Origin: Winogradskyella sp.
GTDB lineage: Bacteria; Bacteroidota; Bacteroidia; Flavobacteriales; Flavobacteriaceae
Length of the DNA: 64,000 nucleotides
Assembly (NCBI RefSeq): GCF_003712105.1
Contig: NZ_RHLG01000005.1
Span: 62,001 to 126,000, forward strand
Reading direction: 5' to 3'
The notes under the pieces are model-generated. The model did no database searches, was not told where the DNA came from, and was given only the letters and a program-made list of their open reading frames with translations. The position numbers and the translations under genes were made by a program. Below are positions 53,238-62,234 of the stretch, piece after piece (positions within the stretch are counted from its first letter, which is position 1; every line of letters starts with the position of its first letter).

Positions 53238-54122
53238 ATGGAAAAGTATATTGACATTATTAAAAATTCGTACTTAGGGTATTGGAACTATCTTAAAAAC
53301 GAATTGATTAACATTAATCATTGGGATAATTATTTTTATGGATTAATCTTAATTTCAATCGCTGTTTGGCTATTAGAAATTGCTTTTCCTTGGCGTAAAA
53401 ATCAGGCAATTTTTAGAAAAGATTTCTGGCTAGACACCTTTTATATGTTCTTTAATTTCTTTTTGCTTAATCTTATTGTTTTAATTGCATTATCGAACAC
53501 TGCGGCAGAATTATTTAATGATATTTTAGGCATCATTGGTTTAACTGTAAGCAGTTTACAACTCTTTGATGTAGATAATTTGCCAATAGTACTGGGCTTA
53601 TTCATTTTCTTCATTATTTCAGATTTTGTACAATGGAATACGCACAGATTGTTACATCGTATTCCTTTTTTATGGAATTTTCACAAAGTTCACCATAGCG
53701 TTAAGCAAATGGGGTTTGCTGCGCATTTGCGATACCACTGGATGGAACCTGTTGTATACAAATCGTTATTATATATTCCTATAGCTATTATTGGTGGCTT
53801 TGATGCTTCAGATGTTGCCATTGTGCACTTCTTTGCCTTGACAATTGGGCATCTAAACCACGCAAACTTGGGTTGGGACTATGGTTTCTTTAAGTACATA
53901 TTCAACAATCCTAAAATGCACATATGGCATCATGCTAAAGACTTGCCAAAAGATGTAAGGTATGGTGTAAATTTCGGACTTACTTTAAGTGTTTGGGATT
54001 ATCTTTTTAAAACCAATTATGTGCCTTATGAAGGCACTTATATTGAGTTAGGTTTTGAAGGTGATGAAAATTTCCCAAAAGATTTTTTAGGTCAAGAAAT
54101 GTACCCATTAAACAAAAAATAG
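53238..54122 (+). CDS. Sterol desaturase/fatty acid hydroxylase superfamily membrane protein
   Basis: This is a 294-residue integral membrane di-iron enzyme. Histidine clusters HRLLH (about 136), HKVHH (about 148) and HIWHH (about 230) form the metal site, with further HLRYHW and HLNHAN segments. Four or more membrane helices surround them. The substrate is unknown; members hydroxylate or desaturate sterols, fatty acids and carotenoids. It is divergent from the WS/DGAT gene. A TATCTTTG -7 match at 53222-53229 lies so close to the ATG at 53238 that a leaderless mRNA is possible. Confidence 0.88.
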   Translation: MEKYIDIIKNSYLGYWNYLKNELININHWDNYFYGLILISIAVWLLEIAFPWRKNQAIFRKDFWLDTFYMFFNFFLLNLIVLIALSNTAAELFNDILGIIGLTVSSLQLFDVDNLPIVLGLFIFFIISDFVQWNTHRLLHRIPFLWNFHKVHHSVKQMGFAAHLRYHWMEPVVYKSLLYIPIAIIGGFDASDVAIVHFFALTIGHLNHANLGWDYGFFKYIFNNPKMHIWHHAKDLPKDVRYGVNFGLTLSVWDYLFKTNYVPYEGTYIELGFEGDENFPKDFLGQEMYPLNKK

Positions 54123-54158
54123 AGCCCTTATAGGCATTTCTAAAAATACACTAAACGC

Positions 54159-55046
54159 ATGAAACAATTATCATTATACGTTTTTGCACTTCTTCTATTA
54201 GCGTCTTGTGGTGGAAGTAAAAAAGCGATTGAAAATAAAGCTCAAAAACAAGAAGTTACTCAACAAACACAAACTACTGAACCTGTAAAAGAGGTTGTAG
54301 AAGAACAGGTTGAAAGGAAAGAAAAAGTTGAAAAAGTAAAAGAATTTTCAAACACCAATACCGAGACTGTAAAACCATTAACAGAAGCCAAAAAACCGGT
54401 TGAGGCTTTTAACCATTCTTCTTACCATCAATTGCTTCAAACTCATGTCTCGAAAGAAGGCAATGTGGATTATGATGCCATTAAAAATAAAAGGATTGTA
54501 TTGACGGAATACATTTCTTCATTAGGAGAAAATTTACCTGAAGATACCTGGTCTAAAGAAGATAAATTAGCCTATTGGATTAATGCTTATAATGCTTTGA
54601 CTATAGATTTAATTTTAAGACATTATCCACTAAACAGCATTAAAGATATTAAAGACCCTTGGAAACAACGCTTTTGGCAATTGGGTGATAAATGGTATAA
54701 TTTAGATGAAATTGAACATCAGATATTGCGAAAAATGGACGAACCGCGAATTCACTTTGCTATTGTATGCGCGTCTTTTTCGTGTCCAAAACTTCAAAAT
54801 GAAGCCTTTACTGCAGGTAATTTAGAAGATCAATTAACTAATGCTACCGAAGAATTTTTATCTGATACCTCAAGAAACGAAATTTCAGAAGACAACTTAA
54901 AATTGTCCAAGATTTTTAAATGGTTTGCCAAAGATTTTAAGACCAATGGAACTTTGATTGATTTTCTAAACCAATATTCTGACATTGAGATTTCTGCTAA
55001 AGCCAAAAGAAGTTTTAAGGATTACAGTTGGGATTTGAATGACTAA
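54159..55046 (+). CDS. DUF547-domain lipoprotein
   Basis: This is a 295-residue lipoprotein (lipobox LLLASCGGS, cysteine about 16). A low-complexity charged linker of E, K, V and T runs to about residue 85, and a DUF547 domain follows (LLQTHVSKEGNVDYDAI, then KLAYWINAYNALTIDLIL and IHFAIVCASFSCPKLQ). DUF547 proteins often accompany arsenosugar genes in Bacteroidota. Their reaction is unknown. It overlaps the following glycosyltransferase by 8 bases, supporting a common role. Confidence 0.87.
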   Translation: MKQLSLYVFALLLLASCGGSKKAIENKAQKQEVTQQTQTTEPVKEVVEEQVERKEKVEKVKEFSNTNTETVKPLTEAKKPVEAFNHSSYHQLLQTHVSKEGNVDYDAIKNKRIVLTEYISSLGENLPEDTWSKEDKLAYWINAYNALTIDLILRHYPLNSIKDIKDPWKQRFWQLGDKWYNLDEIEHQILRKMDEPRIHFAIVCASFSCPKLQNEAFTAGNLEDQLTNATEEFLSDTSRNEISEDNLKLSKIFKWFAKDFKTNGTLIDFLNQYSDIEISAKAKRSFKDYSWDLND

Positions 55047-55731
55047 AATTTCTATAATAATACCAGTACTAAACGAAGCCAAAAACATAGGCAGTTTACT
55101 AAATTACCTTATTGTGAATTCTTCAGGTTTAAATGTTCCTGAAATTATAGTAGTAGATGGTGGCAGTACTGATGGTTCTCAAAAAATTGTATCTAGTTTT
55201 AAGCTCGTAAAATTAATGTCTTCGGAAAAAGGGCGAGCTAAACAGATGAATGTTGGTGCTAAAGCATCTAGTGGAGACATTCTATATTTTCTGCATGCTG
55301 ATTCTATTCCGCCTAAAAACTTTGACACTTTAATAATTGATGAAGTAAAAAAAGGAAATAAAGCTGGTTGTTTCAGAATGCAATTTGACTGCAATCATTG
55401 GTGGTTGAATCTTGCTAGTTGGTTAACACAGTTTAAATGGCGTGCTTGCCGTGGTGGTGATCAAAGCCAATTTATCACCAAAGCGCTTTTTGATGACATT
55501 GGTGGTTATGATGAGAACTATAACATCTATGAAGATAATATTCTGATTAATGAATTGTACAAACGCAATCAATTTGTAGTGATTAATAAAAAGCTCAAAA
55601 CCTCAGCGCGATTATACAAGAAGCACGGCATATGGAAAATTCAATACCACTATTGGACTATTTACGTTAAGTGCTGGTTTGGTGCAAACTCTGATGACAT
55701 CTATCAGTATTACAAAAAACACTTAAGCTAA
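55039..55731 (+). CDS. TIGR04283-type family 2 glycosyltransferase, arsenosugar class
   Basis: This is a 230-residue GT2 enzyme. The nucleotide-sugar site is ISIIIPVLNEAKNIGSLL and VVDGGSTDGSQKIV, followed by SEKGRAKQMNVGAKASSGDI and a metal-binding LHADS. This short GT2 form with GRAxQMNxGA is the TIGR04283 group, named for arsenosugar clusters. It lies 14 kb from arsM here instead of next to it. Probable task: glycosyl transfer during arsenosugar assembly (inference from family). It overlaps the DUF547 gene by 8 bases. Confidence 0.88.
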   Translation: MTKISIIIPVLNEAKNIGSLLNYLIVNSSGLNVPEIIVVDGGSTDGSQKIVSSFKLVKLMSSEKGRAKQMNVGAKASSGDILYFLHADSIPPKNFDTLIIDEVKKGNKAGCFRMQFDCNHWWLNLASWLTQFKWRACRGGDQSQFITKALFDDIGGYDENYNIYEDNILINELYKRNQFVVINKKLKTSARLYKKHGIWKIQYHYWTIYVKCWFGANSDDIYQYYKKHLS

Positions 55732-55764
55732 AAAGTTCATAAAATTCTTATGTATCTTTAGTAA

Positions 55765-56880
55765 GTGAAACCATTCGAAATTGTTCTCGCTATAATTCTT
55801 GCCATTGGAGCTATTCAAGGTATTGTTTATGGCATTATCCTCTGGAGAAATAAAAACATAAATAAAATAGCCAATACATTCTTGGCTGTTATCTTATGGT
55901 TTTTTGCTTATCGCCTTTTAGTTGAAGTTTTAAAATTATTCGGAATTGGTAATTACGATACTTGGTATCATATTCTTCTAGAATATAATTGGATTTATGG
56001 CGCACTCATTTACGTCTTCGTCAAAGCGTATGTGACACCAAATTTTAAACTAAATCTTAAATCGGATTGGATTCATTTTTTACCCGTACTAATAGAGTTT
56101 GTTTGGAGCAACTTTATTAAATCACAAAATTTCTTTTGGGATGGTACTCGAGAAAGCCTAACGTGGCTTGGCTATTGGGGCTATGTAGTGTGGATGCATT
56201 GGCCAACACAATATATTATTAGTGGATTATTAATAATATTCTACATTATTAAGTCCGAAAAATTATTAGCCAAACCAGCAACTGAAACTTACGAGATAAT
56301 ACCCGAGCATAGCTCATGGATAAAAACTGTTTTAAAGGTTATGAAGGTTTATTCAGCGATTGTAATTAGTATTGTGGTACTTGACTTCTTACTCTTTGAT
56401 TATGCTTTTAATCGTATTTACCATTACCCAATTTTTATAGGAATGGCCTTAATTACATATTGGCTAGGCATTGAAGGTTTTAATAAAAAAGATAAGCAAA
56501 TACTAAAGTTTAAATCGGTATTAGATCCTAAAGAAAAAAATCTGCTAAATGATATTGCAGAAAAACTTAAGCTTTTAATGTCAGAGGAAAAGTTATACAA
56601 AAATCCAAATTTAACACTAACATCCTTGTCAAAATCTCTCGGTATTAAATCCTACTTAACAACAAAATGTTTGAACCTGATTTTTGAGCAAAAGTTTAAT
56701 GATTTTGTAAACACCTATCGTATTGAAGAACTAAAAACGCTACTTAAAGATTCAAAAAACAAAAATTACACCCTTTTAAGTCTTGCTTTTGAAGCTGGTT
56801 TTAATTCTAAAGCATCTTTTAATCGCGCAGTCAAAAAATTAACAGGAAAATCTCCAAGCCACCTAAAAACAAGTAATTAG
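55765..56880 (+). CDS. Membrane-anchored AraC-family transcriptional regulator
   Basis: This is a 371-residue protein beginning with a GTG codon. Residues 1-240 hold about seven hydrophobic helices, a sensor-like membrane region. Residues 265-371 form an AraC-type double helix-turn-helix (LTLTSLSKSLGIKSYLTTKC and LLSLAFEAGFNSKASFNRAV, then KKLTGKSPSHLKTSN). Such 7TM-AraC proteins are common in flavobacteria. Their signals are unknown. A palindrome 45 bases downstream, before the next operon, could be its or another regulator's site. Confidence 0.9.
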   Translation: MKPFEIVLAIILAIGAIQGIVYGIILWRNKNINKIANTFLAVILWFFAYRLLVEVLKLFGIGNYDTWYHILLEYNWIYGALIYVFVKAYVTPNFKLNLKSDWIHFLPVLIEFVWSNFIKSQNFFWDGTRESLTWLGYWGYVVWMHWPTQYIISGLLIIFYIIKSEKLLAKPATETYEIIPEHSSWIKTVLKVMKVYSAIVISIVVLDFLLFDYAFNRIYHYPIFIGMALITYWLGIEGFNKKDKQILKFKSVLDPKEKNLLNDIAEKLKLLMSEEKLYKNPNLTLTSLSKSLGIKSYLTTKCLNLIFEQKFNDFVNTYRIEELKTLLKDSKNKNYTLLSLAFEAGFNSKASFNRAVKKLTGKSPSHLKTSN

Positions 56881-56924
56881 AAGTCTCGCTTTCTTAATTG
56901 ACACCACAACTTATATTTAAATAA

Positions 56925-56946
56925 GTCTCAAATACAGAATTGAGAC
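56925..56946. promoter_or_regulatory. 7-base perfect palindrome upstream of the 57003 gene
   Basis: GTCTCAA and TTGAGAC are exact reverse complements separated by 8 bases. No T-run follows, so a terminator is unlikely. An operator is possible because a weak -7-like CATCTTTG lies at 56968-56975. Confidence 0.4.
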
Positions 56947-57002
56947 GACTCGCGTATGTAGATATGGCATCTTTGTTTCATCAAATTCAAAAAACCTAAA
57001 AA

Positions 57003-57497
57003 ATGATGAAAACAAAAATCACAGTATTGCTTTTAATAGTTGCTCAATTATGCAATGCACAAGTTAACTACGGAACTCCACCAGAAAATGAATTACCTCA
57101 AAAACTTCAAAATATAAAAGTAGCTATTGATGTCATGCATTTTCCTAAGGAAAATGATCCAATTAAAATCAAAGACAAATACTATTGGAAACATGCTACT
57201 GGTATACTATCAAAAAGCAGTAGTATTACCATAACTGAATTTGGTGCTTATCTCTATTATAATAAGCAATGGAACCTAAGAAAATCTTACGACCTAAAAG
57301 ATTTGGACAAAAACTTCGGCACTAAAAAACAAATAATGCAACAAGGGCAACCTTATGTTTGGGTAGATAATTGGCGTGTAGACAATCGTCTTTTTGGTGG
57401 CTGGGCTATGTGGTACTTTATAGGCACAACTGAAAAAGGTGAGATCGTTTGCGGCTATGAAACCATCAATACTACTTCTAATCTTTTAAATAAATAA
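57003..57497 (+). CDS. Secreted protein of unknown function
   Basis: This is a 164-residue protein with a clear signal peptide (MKTKITVLLLIVAQLCNAQ) and a mature part of about 140 residues rich in aromatic residues and lysine (WKHATGILSKSSSITITEFG, later WVDNWRVDNRLFGGWAMWYF). No family is recognised. It is 12 bases upstream of the YceI gene and probably co-transcribed with it. Confidence 0.75.
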   Translation: MMKTKITVLLLIVAQLCNAQVNYGTPPENELPQKLQNIKVAIDVMHFPKENDPIKIKDKYYWKHATGILSKSSSITITEFGAYLYYNKQWNLRKSYDLKDLDKNFGTKKQIMQQGQPYVWVDNWRVDNRLFGGWAMWYFIGTTEKGEIVCGYETINTTSNLLNK

Positions 57498-57509
57498 AAC
57501 TTCAAAAAA

Positions 57510-58070
57510 ATGAAAACTCTAAAACAAATAACAACTCTTATTATAGTTCTATGCATTGCAAATGGTTTTTCGCAAAGCAAAACAATAAACACTAAAAAAA
57601 GTTCAATTAATTGGACAGGAAAGGCTGCATTTAATGCGTATTCGTTAACTGGAACACTCAATGTGAAAAACGGAAGTATTACCATTGACAACGATTCAAT
57701 AACATCTTTGAATATTATTATTGATATGAAAAGCTTAGATCATGAAAATGGTGATTTAAAAAAACATCTTAGAAGTAAAGACTTTTTTGAAGTTAACACT
57801 TATAAAGAAGCTTCTTATTCTATTTCGGAACCGGTGCAAATCAATAATGGAAAAGCCATTATTACCGGTAAGATGAAAATAAAAGATATTGAAAAAGACG
57901 AAACTTTCATTGTCGCATTGAACAATGACTATTCAGAACTTACATTTAATATTTCAATGGATAGAACACTATATGGTGTGAAGTTCAACTCACCTAGCTT
58001 CTTTAAAAAGATGAAAGAAAATGCCATTGCAGACGAGTTTAAGCTTAAAGGGAGTTTGGTGTTAGAATAG
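57510..58070 (+). CDS. YceI-family periplasmic protein
   Basis: This is a 186-residue YceI-like lipocalin-type barrel protein with signal peptide (ending NGFSQS). The fold binds isoprenoid or other amphiphilic molecules in characterised relatives. Family pattern: INWTGKAAFNAYSLTGTLNV, then IIIDMKSLDHENGDLKKHLR, SKDFFEVNTYKEASY and KFNSPSFFKKMKENAIADEF. The ligand here is unknown. Confidence 0.9.
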   Translation: MKTLKQITTLIIVLCIANGFSQSKTINTKKSSINWTGKAAFNAYSLTGTLNVKNGSITIDNDSITSLNIIIDMKSLDHENGDLKKHLRSKDFFEVNTYKEASYSISEPVQINNGKAIITGKMKIKDIEKDETFIVALNNDYSELTFNISMDRTLYGVKFNSPSFFKKMKENAIADEFKLKGSLVLE

Positions 58071-58799
58071 CTATTTATTTCTACCCTTTTCATTGGGATA
58101 TAAATTAATAAGTGTATCGCTCTGGTACACTTCTTTTGTATCTATATCCATTGCAGACAAAGGTCCAGTAAAAGCAGCTCCAGTATCAACATTCCAAACG
58201 TTTATGGCATTCATAGGCTGTCGACTATTATAATTTAGTGTTGGTGTATGGCCTATATAAATTTCACTATAATGCTTTAGTCTATTTGGGTATAAGTATG
58301 AGTGTTTTTCAATACGCTTATCCATAGTTAAAGCCATTTCCCATAATGTGCGGTCATAATATAGAGTTTGGATATTATATTCCTTTTTCACGCCATGCAT
58401 TGATGCAAAACCTGCATGAACAAATAACCGGTTATTAGTATCGATATGATACATATCCATGGACTCAAAAAAGATGAAATGTTTTTTTTTGTCTTCTTCT
58501 GAAAAAGCATTGTAACTTTCTATAGTTTCTTTGCCTCCATGAGCGTACCAGACTTCATTTATAATATCATAAGCCAACCATTCTTCGCACCACGCGTCAT
58601 GGTTACCTTTTATAAAAACACATTGATTAGTTTTTGATAATTCAATTAAGTACTCAATAACTTGTGCAGATTCACTCCACCCATCCACATAATCACCAAG
58701 AAAAATTAAAGTATCATTAGGTGTAACATTAGCTCTTTCTAGAACTTGAGTCAATCCTCTTAAACCTCCATGTATATCACCAATCGCAATTGTTCGCAT
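58071..58799 (-). CDS. Metallophosphoesterase, serine/threonine protein phosphatase-like
   Basis: This is a 242-residue cytoplasmic phosphoesterase with the canonical metal motifs GDIHGG (near 8), GDYVDGW (near 36) and GNHDAW (near 65). Later histidines lie in YAHGGKET, FVHAGF and GHTPT. The compact PPP-like layout fits protein phosphatase or diadenosine tetraphosphatase activity, which cannot be told apart here. It converges on the YceI gene with no gap. Confidence 0.9.
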   Translation of the reverse strand: MRTIAIGDIHGGLRGLTQVLERANVTPNDTLIFLGDYVDGWSESAQVIEYLIELSKTNQCVFIKGNHDAWCEEWLAYDIINEVWYAHGGKETIESYNAFSEEDKKKHFIFFESMDMYHIDTNNRLFVHAGFASMHGVKKEYNIQTLYYDRTLWEMALTMDKRIEKHSYLYPNRLKHYSEIYIGHTPTLNYNSRQPMNAINVWNVDTGAAFTGPLSAMDIDTKEVYQSDTLINLYPNEKGRNK

Positions 58800-58866
58800 A
58801 TCAATATTATTTCTGCAAATCTAGTGGTCTAAAACTAAATAAAAATGAAGTAGAATTAAATTTGGA

Positions 58867-60129
58867 TTAAAAATACTGCCCAATACCAAACACAAAACCA
58901 TTTGTAGCATCTTGTGTAACGCCATAGCCATAATCAATCCTAAATATGGCATTAAAGATTTTTTTATGAATAAATCTTATACCAACTCCTGGGTAAATCC
59001 TAACATTTTCTGAGTTGCCAAAATCTCCAAAATCTCCACCTGGATTTCGCCAACTTCCAGCATCAACAAAGACGTTACCTTGAAGTGCAAACCAATCTTT
59101 ATCAACTAGAGTATGTCTATATTCAGTATTTAAAACAATTACACCTGTACCGCGGTCAATGACGTTACCAACACCTCTAACATTAAGATTATTATCTACT
59201 GAGAATGGTGCAAAAGGGGTATCATCATTAGTTGCTAATCCCAATCGAAGTCGACTTGCCCAATTTCCTTTTTCACCAAATCGATGAAAATATAGAAAAT
59301 CATTCCAACCAATAACAAATTCTGGAAGTACGTCATCCCTCGAAGTTACATATTGAAAATTAAAAACGCTCCGAAAACCCTCTAAATACTGATAGTAATA
59401 ATTGATATTATTGTACTCGTATATCACCTTATACAGTAATTTTTTAACGTTCAATTCTAACGGTACATCAGGGCTTGTGATACCTTCTCTATATTCGTAA
59501 TCTTCAGTAAAATAATTAAGACCTGCTTCTATTCGGTGGTTAAAGTTAGGCTGAAAAATAACCAAGCCCTCCATAGACGTATTATTATACCTATAATTTG
59601 CAGAAGAGTTATTAAAAAAAACAGGCTCTAAAGTGGTTAAGTCTTGATAATTTAATGCTAGACCCAATTTTCTTGAAAACAAATAGGGCGCTCTTAAATT
59701 TATACCGAAGGAATTGAATACGTCGTACTGGTAAAACCCTCCAAAAGTAATATTTTGTCCAAGTAAGTTATATTCGTACAAACCGACTCTAAAAGCAAAT
59801 TCGTCGTCATTAGTTGTATAGACGTTTGCCGACGGAATTATAGTGAAGTTCTCTTCTATATTATAAAAGACATTATATTCATTAGGTTTATTTGCCGGAA
59901 AAACTTGATAGTAAGCATGTGCAATAGACGGTAATCGCTTCAGTAATTTTATATCTTCTTCTAAAACTAAAGAGTCTAGTTTAGTCCCAGGTTTTACAAG
60001 AGCAACCTTGAGCACAAAAGAAGATTTAAGCTTTTTATTACCTTGGACAGTTACATCTACTACTCTATCTTCTTGGCCAGATAGTGATAGTACAGATAAT
60101 AAAAGTAATACAGCAGTGATTAAGCGCAT
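58867..60129 (-). CDS. BamA/TamA-like outer-membrane protein with one POTRA (copy 2)
   Basis: This is a 420-residue Omp85-superfamily protein. A signal peptide (MRLITAVLLLLSVLSLSGQ) precedes a single POTRA domain (about 25-90, VVDVTVQGNKKLKSSFVLK). A 16-strand-type barrel with the loop-6 NVRGVGN motif follows, ending in phenylalanine (FVFGIGQYF). Standard BamA has five POTRAs, so this is a reduced form, perhaps for insertion of particular partners or transport of an unknown substrate. I use the ATG at 60127-60129 because the signal peptide starts there. Its neighbour at 60161 is a close paralogue. Confidence 0.86.
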   Translation of the reverse strand: MRLITAVLLLLSVLSLSGQEDRVVDVTVQGNKKLKSSFVLKVALVKPGTKLDSLVLEEDIKLLKRLPSIAHAYYQVFPANKPNEYNVFYNIEENFTIIPSANVYTTNDDEFAFRVGLYEYNLLGQNITFGGFYQYDVFNSFGINLRAPYLFSRKLGLALNYQDLTTLEPVFFNNSSANYRYNNTSMEGLVIFQPNFNHRIEAGLNYFTEDYEYREGITSPDVPLELNVKKLLYKVIYEYNNINYYYQYLEGFRSVFNFQYVTSRDDVLPEFVIGWNDFLYFHRFGEKGNWASRLRLGLATNDDTPFAPFSVDNNLNVRGVGNVIDRGTGVIVLNTEYRHTLVDKDWFALQGNVFVDAGSWRNPGGDFGDFGNSENVRIYPGVGIRFIHKKIFNAIFRIDYGYGVTQDATNGFVFGIGQYF

Positions 60130-60160
60130 AAGTTGGGAAAAAACCAAAGGTAAGATTTAT

Positions 60161-61429
60161 CTAAAAATATTGGCCAATTCCAAATACAATTCCGTTGTTT
60201 GATTTATCTCCAAGGCTAACACCATAATCAATTCTAAATACCGCATTAAAAATTCGCTTATGAATAAAGCGTAATCCTAAACCAGTAAATGCACTTGCAT
60301 TTTTACCTTCTATTAAATCACTGAGATTTTCACCTGGATCCTGCCATGTACCAGCATCAATAAACACATTACCTTGCATAGCGAACCAACCTTTTTCATA
60401 AAACGTATAACGATATTCAGTATTTAAAACTATTGAAGCTGTTCCTCTATCTATGACATTACCTACTCCACGAATATTAAGCTGATTGTCTAACGCAAAT
60501 GGCGCAAATGGAGTCGTATCATTTGTTGCGTATGCTAAGCGTAAACGATTTGCCCAATTCCCTCTTTCTCCAACACGCTTAAAGTACTCAAAATCATTTC
60601 TGCCAATGAAAAAATTTCGAAGTAAATCGTTATTGCCACTACTATTTAGTGTAAAGCTATAATTAAAAATACTTCGGAAACCTTCTACATACTGAAACTC
60701 ATTTGTAATGTTATTATATTCATATTGACCAACAACAGACACTCTATCCACACCTAACTCTAATGGTAAATTGGCCGGCAGATTACCATTTATAAAGTCG
60801 TAATCAATGTTGGCAAAATTTAAACCTAGCTCAAAACGGTTTTTAAAATTGTGCTCATAAAATACTGTAAATTCAAAAGCTCTACTATCAAACTTATAAT
60901 TTACCTCATCATTATTATCTAAGAAAATGGGTTCTTGTAAAACATTATTTTGATAGTTAACACCTATTCCCCATTTACGCGTAATTAAATTTGGAGCTTC
61001 CCAGAAAAACCCATAAGAATCGAAAACATTTTTACTATAAAACCCACCTATAATTTGGTTTTGACCTAAAAAATTAAAATCGAATAACGAAACACGATAA
61101 GCGATATCATCGTTAACATCTTGAGATACATTAAGCCCTGGAATTATAGCAAAGTTTTCCACAACTTTATAGACTATTCTATAATTATCTTCATCAATTT
61201 TTTCTATTTGAGAAGATGCGCTCGCAACAGATGGCAACAATCTAAAGCGTCTTTCATCTGATGCAACTCTTGAAGTGTCTAAAACACTGCCTTCTTTTAC
61301 AAATGCCAAACGTTTTAAAAAATGAGTACGTGTACGTTTGTTACCTTCGATTTTTACTTCCGTGACTATTTGCGCTTGTGTAGATAAAAAGAAAGCCAAA
61401 AATAGCAACAGAAGAGCAGATTTTTTCAT
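60161..61429 (-). CDS. BamA/TamA-like outer-membrane protein with one POTRA (copy 1)
   Basis: This 422-residue protein is paralogous to the downstream gene, with a shared FAPFALDNQLNIRGVGNVID-type segment and the same GIGQYF end. The signal peptide (MKKSALLLLFLAFFLSTQAQ) fixes the start at the ATG at 61427-61429; an upstream extension of 24 codons lacks export features. One POTRA (IVTEVKIEGNKRTRTHFLKR) precedes the barrel. The tandem pair, 31 bases apart, probably arose by duplication. Confidence 0.86.
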   Translation of the reverse strand: MKKSALLLLFLAFFLSTQAQIVTEVKIEGNKRTRTHFLKRLAFVKEGSVLDTSRVASDERRFRLLPSVASASSQIEKIDEDNYRIVYKVVENFAIIPGLNVSQDVNDDIAYRVSLFDFNFLGQNQIIGGFYSKNVFDSYGFFWEAPNLITRKWGIGVNYQNNVLQEPIFLDNNDEVNYKFDSRAFEFTVFYEHNFKNRFELGLNFANIDYDFINGNLPANLPLELGVDRVSVVGQYEYNNITNEFQYVEGFRSIFNYSFTLNSSGNNDLLRNFFIGRNDFEYFKRVGERGNWANRLRLAYATNDTTPFAPFALDNQLNIRGVGNVIDRGTASIVLNTEYRYTFYEKGWFAMQGNVFIDAGTWQDPGENLSDLIEGKNASAFTGLGLRFIHKRIFNAVFRIDYGVSLGDKSNNGIVFGIGQYF

Positions 61430-61490
61430 AATTAAATTCTTACTGCTTTTGTCGCTAATAATCAGCATACTTACACCAAAGTGCAAATTC

Positions 61491-62234
61491 TTATTCTGCA
61501 ATAAAATCTAATGTAAAAATTGCATTAACCCAGTTGTCACTGCTAACATCCATTACTGTAAATTTATATGGAATCCCAGATGTTAATGCCGGTGGTATCT
61601 GTTCTGTAATATTTAATACCACGTTAGAAGTGTTGTAATACTGAAATTGATTTTCTAGTGTGTAAGTTCCAGATAATACGCCATTATCTAGGGTTGACAT
61701 AACTTGGAAAAAAATAGCATTATCAACGTCTGAATTAATGTCCCAATTAAAAATTGGCATTGTAGTTATATCCTGGTTTATTGCAACATTATTAGAATAA
61801 GTAGTTGGCTGCGATACGTTCTTAGTCCTAATAGGTTGAGAAATCTTAATTTCTCCATCTAATTCGTAGGTAACTATAATCCATTGTTCTGATGCTGAAG
61901 ATCTAATAAACCTATCTAAAAATCCATTAAAAAAAGGGGAAGTTTCCAAGTCTACAAACCTGTAATTTGAAAAATTACCAGAATCTACTGTCACAGAGTT
62001 AGTTTCATATAACTTAAAATTTGAAGCGCCTTCTTCAGAATAAAAATAGATCTCTACAACATTTGAATTCTGGCTATCGCTAGCAGCACATGCAATAACA
62101 CTATTCAGTTCTATGGATCGATTTTCTAAATCCTCAGAAAGTAAATTAGTATTATTGATTATAATAGTTTCTCTATCATCCGATGCACATGAAATCACTA
62201 ATAATGCAACAATAATAGTTTTAAATTTATTCAT
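61491..62234 (-). CDS. Lipoprotein of unknown function
   Basis: This is a 247-residue lipoprotein (IIVALLVISCASDD, cysteine about 16). The mature part is beta-rich, with a possible fibronectin/Ig-like segment at the C-terminal half (PIFNWDINSDVDNAIFFQVM to FTLDFIAE). No family is recognised with confidence. It overlaps the stop of the GH113-like gene by 8 bases on the same strand, so the two are probably expressed together at the cell surface or periplasm. Confidence 0.72.
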   Translation of the reverse strand: MNKFKTIIVALLVISCASDDRETIIINNTNLLSEDLENRSIELNSVIACAASDSQNSNVVEIYFYSEEGASNFKLYETNSVTVDSGNFSNYRFVDLETSPFFNGFLDRFIRSSASEQWIIVTYELDGEIKISQPIRTKNVSQPTTYSNNVAINQDITTMPIFNWDINSDVDNAIFFQVMSTLDNGVLSGTYTLENQFQYYNTSNVVLNITEQIPPALTSGIPYKFTVMDVSSDNWVNAIFTLDFIAE

